DNA of 64,000 nucleotides, taken from JBGVSA01 sp041807905 (GTDB lineage Bacteria > Pseudomonadota > Gammaproteobacteria > Burkholderiales > Rhodocyclaceae). The position numbers and the translations under genes were made by a program. Below the pieces are notes generated by a model that did no database searches, was not told the DNA's origin, and was given only the letters and a program-made list of their open reading frames with translations. The stretch spans positions 1 to 64,000 of the forward strand of contig NZ_JBGVSA010000018.1 of NCBI RefSeq assembly GCF_041807905.1, in the 5' to 3' direction. This document shows, piece after piece, positions 58,285 through 64,000 of this stretch. Every line of letters starts with the position of its first letter. Position 1 is the first letter of the stretch.

Positions 58285-60096
58285 TCAGGGCGGTGTGAGA
58301 CCACGCCCTTCGTGCGAGACCCCTGCACGGTCCCGATAGAACGCAGCAAGGACGTCGAAGGCCGCCTTGCGGGTGCGGCGGTCTTCCGCGATCAGGCCCT
58401 TCCGGTTGTATCCGGACTGGTACCCGGTCTGACGGCGCTCGGAGCGGAAGTCATACAGAATCCACGGGCACAAGCCTTTGACATAGGGCGCCTTGCCGAT
58501 CCGCTCTATTTGTTCGCGATATATGTCCGCCTGGCAGTCTTCGCTGAAGAGATCACGGCGACCGCCACGCAACCCTGCGACGGCCTCCGCTCCTGTTTCG
58601 GTGATGACCACCGGCTTGCCCGGCCGCGAATTGCCTAGCAATGTCGATAGTCCTTCGAAGTCGGGCTCGTACCATCCGAAGTACTCGTTGATACCAACGA
58701 TGTCCAGGTGCGCAGCCAGACGATCTTCGATCATGAATTTCTCGCGATTGATCAAACAGGCCGCGCTCACCAGACGCGAGCCGTCCGCCTGTCGCGCCAC
58801 CGCGGCCAGGCGCGACATGAAGGCATAACGGGCGTCGCTGTCTTCGTTTTCATTGCCGATGCCCCAGACGATTACACTGGCGCGGTTCCGATCACGCCGG
58901 ATCAACTCACGCAATTGATTCTCCGCGTCCCTGAACGTGGCCGGCGAGGCAAAGTCGATGGCCCAGTAGACGGGGATTTCCTCCCACAGCAAAAAGCCCA
59001 GTTCGTCGGCCAATCGCGCTACGCGCTCATGATGCGGATAGTGCGAGAGCCTCAGAAAGTTGCAGCCCAGAGCGCGCGCGTCCTCCAGCATGGCGCGCTC
59101 CGTCCCTTCGCTCGATCGCTTGCCCATGTCTCGATGCTCTTCGTGGACGCAGATTCCCCGGAGCCATATCGGCTGCCCGTTCAGCAGAATGTGTTCTGCG
59201 TCGACGCGAATGTCGCGGAACCCGACACGATCGCTCACGGAGTCTTGACCAAAGCGGGCGTGAACCGTGTATAGGTGCGGGTTTTCCGGCGACCAGAGCA
59301 CGGGCACGGCGTCGACTTCGATACGCCCCACTCCACCGCGAACCTCGATCTCTGCACGCAGACCAAGCGCCGGAATTTCGACGACGCCGACACCATCGGC
59401 CGCGTCGGAGACCGTCATGTCAAAGCGCAGACGGTTATGGCCGGGGCTTGCGGCCAGCGTGGCCCCGAAATCGGCGATGAACACGTGCGGCACTTTCACC
59501 AGCGATACCTCGCGATAGATGCCGCCGTAGTTGAACCAGTCGATGTGATGCATGGGCACACGCCCAGCTTGGCGGCTGTTGTCGACCTGTATCTGGAGCC
59601 GATTGCGGCCATTTCGCACGCCACGCAACTCGACGCAGAACGGCGTCGATCCACCCAGGTGCACACCGAGAAATACGCCATTGAGAAAGACTCGACATTG
59701 GTACGCCGCCGCACCGATGCGCATGAACACGCGCTCGCCGGCTTGTGCGACAAAGTCGAATTCTCGGCTGAACCACACTGCTCCTTCGTAGTGGAGCCAC
59801 GTCGGATCGTACAGGTTCACACATCCGGGTACCGCTACGCGCCGGCCGCCCTCTGAATCGTAGTCGCGCGGCGCATCCCATTGCGCCGGCGGCGTCGGTT
59901 CATCGGCAAACCAGCGTTGTCGCAAGCCCTCATCGAATGGATCGAGCGTGCAGCGCCATTCTCCATCGAGCGCCAGGGTGGAACGCCCCTCGACGAAGAT
60001 GAGACCATCGGCGCCCAGAACCGGCGCCTCATAGCGGCTGGCGTATGACTCGTCGTGGAGGTGTGCAAAGGGATCTACGGCACTGGTGTGCAACAT
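58285..60096 (-). CDS. GH2-family glycoside hydrolase (beta-glucuronidase-like)
   Basis: A cytoplasmic glycosidase; there is no signal peptide. The ATG at 60096 gives 603 residues, the size of E. coli beta-glucuronidase. Domains: N-terminal jelly roll (about 40-200, with GEWRCTLDPF and VDNSRQAGRVP), Ig-like domain (about 205-295) and barrel (about 296-590). The acid/base is likely Glu416 in WGIGNENE, the nucleophile Glu500 in VVITETGAEA. It lies 17 bp after the TRAP permease, so it likely acts on the imported sugar-acid conjugate. Specificity is not certain. Confidence 0.88.
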   Translation of the reverse strand: MLHTSAVDPFAHLHDESYASRYEAPVLGADGLIFVEGRSTLALDGEWRCTLDPFDEGLRQRWFADEPTPPAQWDAPRDYDSEGGRRVAVPGCVNLYDPTWLHYEGAVWFSREFDFVAQAGERVFMRIGAAAYQCRVFLNGVFLGVHLGGSTPFCVELRGVRNGRNRLQIQVDNSRQAGRVPMHHIDWFNYGGIYREVSLVKVPHVFIADFGATLAASPGHNRLRFDMTVSDAADGVGVVEIPALGLRAEIEVRGGVGRIEVDAVPVLWSPENPHLYTVHARFGQDSVSDRVGFRDIRVDAEHILLNGQPIWLRGICVHEEHRDMGKRSSEGTERAMLEDARALGCNFLRLSHYPHHERVARLADELGFLLWEEIPVYWAIDFASPATFRDAENQLRELIRRDRNRASVIVWGIGNENEDSDARYAFMSRLAAVARQADGSRLVSAACLINREKFMIEDRLAAHLDIVGINEYFGWYEPDFEGLSTLLGNSRPGKPVVITETGAEAVAGLRGGRRDLFSEDCQADIYREQIERIGKAPYVKGLCPWILYDFRSERRQTGYQSGYNRKGLIAEDRRTRKAAFDVLAAFYRDRAGVSHEGRGLTPP

Positions 60097-60113
60097 ACGG
60101 AGCTTTCTTCTTG

Positions 60114-61421
60114 CTATTGAATCAGCCCGAGCTGGCGCGGAACGAACAGCGAAATCTCGGGAACGAAAGTGACCAGCGCCAGCGCAGCGATCAAGGCAAA
60201 GACCATTGGCAACACGCGCGGGATGATCCGCTGGAATGGAATGTCGGCAATCGAGCAGGACACGAACAACAGCGTGCCCACTGGCGGCGTGATCAGACCG
60301 ATGCACAGGTTGAACACCATCATGATGCCGACATGCACAGGGTGCATCCCAAGCTGCGCAAACACTGGCATGAGCATGGGCGTGAAAATGATCAGCGCAG
60401 GCGTGAGATCGAGAAACGTGCCCACGACGAGCAACATGAGGTTGATGAGCAGCAGCAGGATGACCTTGTTACTGGAGGCATCCAGAATGACCTGGCTGAT
60501 CATCTCCGGAATGGATGCATAGTTGAGCACCCAACCCATGATGCCGGAGCAAGCGACGAGGAACAGGCAGATGGCCGATGGCACGACCGAGTCAATGAAA
60601 ATCCGCGGGATCTCGGAGAGCTTCAACTCGCGATATGCGAACGACAGCAGGAACGAAAAGAACACTGCCATGCCCGCAGCCTCTGTCGCGGTAAAGGCGC
60701 CGGTGACGATGCCGCCGATCAAGATGACGATGAGCCCAAGCGATGGCAACGCGTTCCAGGTCGCGCGAAGCGCATACGACCAGCTCGTTACTTTCTCGCG
60801 CGGATATTTGTTCTTGATGGTGAAATAGAGCGCCGGCACGATGCACGACAGTCCCCATAGCATGCCCGGCAGATACCCCGCGACGAACAATGCTGCGATC
60901 GACGTGCCGCCCGAATACAACGAAAACAGAATGAGGCTGCCGGATGGCGGAATCAACAACCCGGCGGGTGCAGCGGCGGCATTGACCGCCGCCATGAATT
61001 CGGGCTCGTATTTCTCCCGCTTGGCATGGGGGAATATCGTGCCCCCTACCGCGATGGCCGCGGCCGAGGCAATGCCGGCCAATGCCCCGAACAGCGTGCT
61101 GGCAATAATGTTGCAGTGAGCCAATGGCCCGGGTAGCGGCGCAGCGACGATCTTGGTGAAGTCGATCAACCGCTTGGCAATGGAGCCGGTATTCATGATG
61201 TTGCCGGCGATGACGAAGAGAGGAATGGCGAGAAAGGCGGTGCCCTCCACTCCCGTCGCCAGGCCTTGCCCTGCTACGTTCAGCGCGGTATCGAAATCGG
61301 CATAGACAATCATCGCCGCAATGGAAGACAACGCCACACCGAAGGCAACGGGAAATCCGACAAACAGCAACGCAAAGAAAATGCCGAACAGCGTCAGGGC
61401 GGTCCAGGTTTCAATAGCCAT
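60114..61421 (-). CDS. TRAP transporter large permease (DctM)
   Basis: The main channel subunit of a TRAP transporter. The 435-residue protein has about 12 membrane segments and the signatures PLFVIAGNIMNTGSIAKRLI, GALAGIASAAAIAVGG, AAAPAGLLIPPSGSLILFS and FNLCIGLITPPVGTLLFV. It overlaps dctQ by 11 bp. Confidence 0.95.
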   Translation of the reverse strand: MAIETWTALTLFGIFFALLFVGFPVAFGVALSSIAAMIVYADFDTALNVAGQGLATGVEGTAFLAIPLFVIAGNIMNTGSIAKRLIDFTKIVAAPLPGPLAHCNIIASTLFGALAGIASAAAIAVGGTIFPHAKREKYEPEFMAAVNAAAAPAGLLIPPSGSLILFSLYSGGTSIAALFVAGYLPGMLWGLSCIVPALYFTIKNKYPREKVTSWSYALRATWNALPSLGLIVILIGGIVTGAFTATEAAGMAVFFSFLLSFAYRELKLSEIPRIFIDSVVPSAICLFLVACSGIMGWVLNYASIPEMISQVILDASSNKVILLLLINLMLLVVGTFLDLTPALIIFTPMLMPVFAQLGMHPVHVGIMMVFNLCIGLITPPVGTLLFVSCSIADIPFQRIIPRVLPMVFALIAALALVTFVPEISLFVPRQLGLIQ

Positions 61422-61914
61422 TGCGCACCTCCTTCAGCGCGCACGCCGACCGCCACCGTTCAACGATGAAGCAAATGGCATAGAGCACGAGTAGTGCGCC
61501 GGTCACTGGCACGGCCACATAAACGTAGCCCATGTTGATGTTCAGCACGGACGACAGTTGACCGTTGACGAAATTGGTTGTCGCCACGCTGGCTCCGCCA
61601 GCAATCGCCAACACACCAAGCAATGCGACCAGAACATGGAAGGTCATCTGGAGCAGATGTCCACGCACCGAGCCGGCCCAGCGTTCGGGCAGGATCGTGA
61701 CTGCCAGGTGCTTGTCCTGTGCGTAGACATACACGCCGCCCAGCAGAGCCACCCAGATCATTGAAAAACGAGCGACCTCGTCGGGCCATGTCGCCGGATC
61801 GCCGAACACGTAGCGAGAGATCACCTGCCAGATAACGGATACGGCAATCAGCAGCATGAGCACGAACAGCAGTTGCTTCAGCCCTGCTTCGACCCATGCG
61901 GTCAGTCTTTTCAT
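61411..61914 (-). CDS. TRAP transporter small permease (DctQ)
   Basis: The small membrane subunit of the TRAP transporter. The ATG at 61914 has GAGGAA upstream and gives 167 residues with four membrane segments. DPATWPDEVARFSMIWVALL is typical of the family. It lies between dctP and dctM with an 11-bp overlap to dctM. Confidence 0.93.
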   Translation of the reverse strand: MKRLTAWVEAGLKQLLFVLMLLIAVSVIWQVISRYVFGDPATWPDEVARFSMIWVALLGGVYVYAQDKHLAVTILPERWAGSVRGHLLQMTFHVLVALLGVLAIAGGASVATTNFVNGQLSSVLNINMGYVYVAVPVTGALLVLYAICFIVERWRSACALKEVRNGY

Positions 61915-62000
61915 GTGAATTTCCTCTGCACGACACATCGTCCAGCGCTGTGCCGGGAGGCTCGCGCTGGACGGATGTCGGGTCACCTATGTGCGGCCAA

Positions 62001-62972
62001 TCACTTGACGGACTGGATCCGCTCGATCAGGGACTGGAGTTTGGGATCGCTGGCGAATTGTTTGTAGTATTCCGCCGCACGTGCGTGGAAGGCCTTCAGA
62101 TCCGGACTGGTGATCGTCACGCCCATCTTCTGCATGTCGCTCATGGCCTGCGTCTGGAGCTTGATGAACTCGCTCATCTGGATGCGCGCAGCCTCTTCGG
62201 CCGCACGGACGAAAGCCGCCTTGTTGGCGTCGCTGAGCTTGTTCCAGGTACGCGTGCCGATGACGATCTCGCCGGGATACAGCACGTGCTGCGTGTTCGA
62301 GAAGAACTTCGCCACGTCGCCGTGCTTGTACAACGTGAGCGCAGACGGCCCGCCTTCGGCACCGTCCACAACACCTTGCTGTAGCGAGGTGTAGACCTCT
62401 CCCCACGGCAGCGGCGTCGGGGTTGCCCCCATGGTCTTGGCGACGTTGATGGCATCCGCCGAGTTCATGACGCGCATCTTCACGCCCTTGAGATCTTCGG
62501 GCGTGACGATCTGCTTTTTGGTCGTGTAGTAACTGCGCGGCTCGTCGTACAGGAAAGACAAGCCCACGAGGCCCTTCTTGGCAGTCAGCATTTTCATGCC
62601 TTTGCCGATGTCTCCGTTCATCACCTTGTCGAAGTGATCCGGCCCCTTGAACATATAGGGCATGACCAACACGGAATACTCGGGCGCGTAGGTCGCCATC
62701 AGTACGGTGGCTGTCTTGGTCATGTCCAGTACGTTGTTCTGTACCTGCTCGAGCATCTTGCGCTCATCTCCGAGCTGGCCGTTGGGGTACAACTTGACCT
62801 TGTACTGACCGTTCGTGTACTTCTCGACCAGTTCGCCGAACTTGATCAGCGCCTGCCCCGTTGGATGCTCGTTGGTATGGTCGTAACCCATCCGCAAGGT
62901 CTGTGCGGCGAAAGCCGACGACACCATGGCAAGTGACACGCACCCCGCAATAACGCACCGTTTCAAAAGCAT
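62001..62972 (-). CDS. TRAP transporter substrate-binding protein (DctP)
   Basis: The periplasmic solute-binding protein of the TRAP system. The ATG at 62972 has GGAGGAG upstream and gives 323 residues; a signal peptide ends near AFAAQ (about 1-22). Family marks are YPNGQLGDERKMLEQVQNN, LKGVKMRVMNSADAINVAKT (with the substrate-carboxylate Arg) and GATPTPLPWGEVYTSLQQGV, followed by DGAEGG. The substrate is an organic acid, perhaps a uronate judged by the GH2 neighbour. Confidence 0.94.
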   Translation of the reverse strand: MLLKRCVIAGCVSLAMVSSAFAAQTLRMGYDHTNEHPTGQALIKFGELVEKYTNGQYKVKLYPNGQLGDERKMLEQVQNNVLDMTKTATVLMATYAPEYSVLVMPYMFKGPDHFDKVMNGDIGKGMKMLTAKKGLVGLSFLYDEPRSYYTTKKQIVTPEDLKGVKMRVMNSADAINVAKTMGATPTPLPWGEVYTSLQQGVVDGAEGGPSALTLYKHGDVAKFFSNTQHVLYPGEIVIGTRTWNKLSDANKAAFVRAAEEAARIQMSEFIKLQTQAMSDMQKMGVTITSPDLKAFHARAAEYYKQFASDPKLQSLIERIQSVK

Positions 62973-62989
62973 GTTTCTCCTCCTGTTGT

Positions 62990-64000
62990 TCAGACGGCCG
63001 AGCCGTCCCTGAAGTAGCCAATACCGATGGTTCGGCGGAAATGCCAAGGCTGCCAGCCGGGCCACAGCACCTCGCTGATCATCGCGAGCGACACCCACCG
63101 GAACCACGTTGCAAATGTGTTGCTGTGACCCTGGGGCTCTTTGTAGCCATTGACCCATCCGTCGTATCCGCGCTCGCCAGTCAGCGTGTCCGGAAAGCCG
63201 CCGTCGGTGTTCTGGAAGTCCAGCAGCTTGACCGCCATGGTGCGCAGCCAATGCTCGATTTCTTCGCGCCGATGCGGGCAGCGCTTTGCACCGTGTGCAA
63301 GGATGTCGATCACGTCGACGTCGATGCAGGCGCTGCGCACCGCGATGGGCTGTTCGAGACAGCGGCTGATCGACTGATTGAAGTGCGGAATGTCCTCGTC
63401 GAGTGCATAAAAGACGTGGAGGTTGTGGGTGGCACCACACAGCGCGAAGAGAAGCGCCTCTTGGCTGAACTGCTGCCCGGGCCCCCAGAAGCCCGAATAC
63501 GGCTCGCTCTGCTGGTTGTGCCAATCCACCATGTCGCGCAGTCGCTGCATGGCCGGCCCCGACGGGTCGCGCCGATGCAAAAGCAGCAGAAAGCTGCCCA
63601 GATTGACGATGTTGTTGCCTTCCAGCCAGGGGTCGCGCATGTCGCGTCGGCCAAGCCACGCCCACAGGTACTGTGCATCCATGAACGGCGTCACGAACGG
63701 CAGATCGACGTGGTCGACGACGCCCAACGCATCCAATGCGCCGAGAGCGTAGTTGGTCGTGTGAAAGTGCATGTACTGCTGCGTCTCGGCGAAGGAGGGG
63801 CGCTTGTATGTCTGCGCCCAATCGAGTCCCGGCAGTACGAAAAAGCCTTCTTTGGTACGCGCTCCCAATATCCATTCGGCCAGCGCGGAAGACTGCGGCA
63901 AGGCGTCGCCCAGCAGTTGGCGGAGCATGATCGAATCGTACGTTCCGGGCAACAGCATCTGCTGCCACATTGCCGCATCGTGGACGGCGCTGACGCGCGA
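62990..64000 (-). CDS. Unidentified alpha-helical protein, 5' end cut by the window
   Basis: The frame stays open from the stop at 62990 to the last base of the window, so the gene is partial (at least 336 residues seen). There is no recognised family. It contains helix-rich blocks such as YALGALDALGVVDHVDLPF, a segment DFQNTDGGFPDTLTGERGYD and repeated aromatic/Gly motifs, which suggest an alpha/alpha-barrel (toroid) fold as in many carbohydrate-active enzymes. It lies 17 bp upstream of dctP and is likely the first seen gene of the same operon. Confidence 0.7.
   Translation of the reverse strand, partial: SRVSAVHDAAMWQQMLLPGTYDSIMLRQLLGDALPQSSALAEWILGARTKEGFFVLPGLDWAQTYKRPSFAETQQYMHFHTTNYALGALDALGVVDHVDLPFVTPFMDAQYLWAWLGRRDMRDPWLEGNNIVNLGSFLLLLHRRDPSGPAMQRLRDMVDWHNQQSEPYSGFWGPGQQFSQEALLFALCGATHNLHVFYALDEDIPHFNQSISRCLEQPIAVRSACIDVDVIDILAHGAKRCPHRREEIEHWLRTMAVKLLDFQNTDGGFPDTLTGERGYDGWVNGYKEPQGHSNTFATWFRWVSLAMISEVLWPGWQPWHFRRTIGIGYFRDGSAV

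Overview
The window is GC-rich DNA from a beta-proteobacterium, most likely of the order Burkholderiales. The evidence is the gene content and order: ribE-ribBA-ribH-nusB-thiL-pgpA, the beta/gamma-type gshA-gshB pair followed by a mannose-type PTS IIA-HPr-EI set, a TorF-like porin-glnK-amtB unit, metX-metW and ubiK. Genus cannot be settled by reading alone. No rRNA, tRNA, CRISPR array or transposase was seen.

About 0.3-29.5 kb holds a nearly complete second flagellar system of the lateral (Flag-2/laf) type. A run of 17 minus-strand genes (fliEFGHIJ, fliDSTKL, fliA, motAB, flgMN, flgJ-like) reads as one operon because most junctions overlap or are very short. flgA stands alone on the plus strand, and flgBCDEFGHI form a second minus-strand operon. 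fliMNPQR-flhBA is transcribed divergently from fliE, and flagellin (fliC) lies at the far end beside a FliK-like gene. The order fliD-S-T-K-L-fliA-motA-motB is the lafBCDEFSTU order of known lateral systems. The hook-filament junction genes flgK and flgL, fliO, chemotaxis genes and a LafK-type activator are not in the window. Where a lafK gene might be expected, between fliE and fliM, there is instead an A+T-richer non-coding region with a good match to a c-di-GMP-I (GEMM) riboswitch pointing at fliE. Just past the flagellin gene lies a membrane-bound diguanylate cyclase. The inferred picture is a 13-kb flagellar operon whose leader senses the second messenger that controls motile versus sessile life.

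About 29.5-38.1 kb is accessory metabolism: a ROK kinase, the diguanylate cyclase, a zinc alcohol dehydrogenase, a Gfo/Idh/MocA oxidoreductase, pncC, and an anaerobic ribonucleotide reductase locus behind an FNR-type box. The reductase is split: the large protein lacks the glycyl-radical motif, which is carried by a separate overlapping 63-residue gene, followed by the activase nrdG. From 38.1 to 39.2 kb there is no gene, only copies of a dispersed repeat that also borders the flagellar locus at position 1-240.

About 39.2-54.9 kb is core genome: HD hydrolase, pgpA, thiL, nusB and riboflavin genes (minus strand), then glutathione synthesis, an M48 protease, the regulatory PTS, a LprI-like protein with a cell-wall amidase, DoxX and GNAT genes, and metX-metW behind a sigma-70 promoter, a SAM-II riboswitch and an intrinsic terminator. 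From 54.9 to 57.8 kb lies a nitrogen-regulated porin-glnK-amtB operon with a sigma-54 promoter and an NtrC site. After ubiK, the last 6 kb is a carbohydrate-uptake locus: a GH2 glycosidase, a TRAP transporter (dctPQM) and the truncated end of an unidentified alpha-helical protein that runs off the window.
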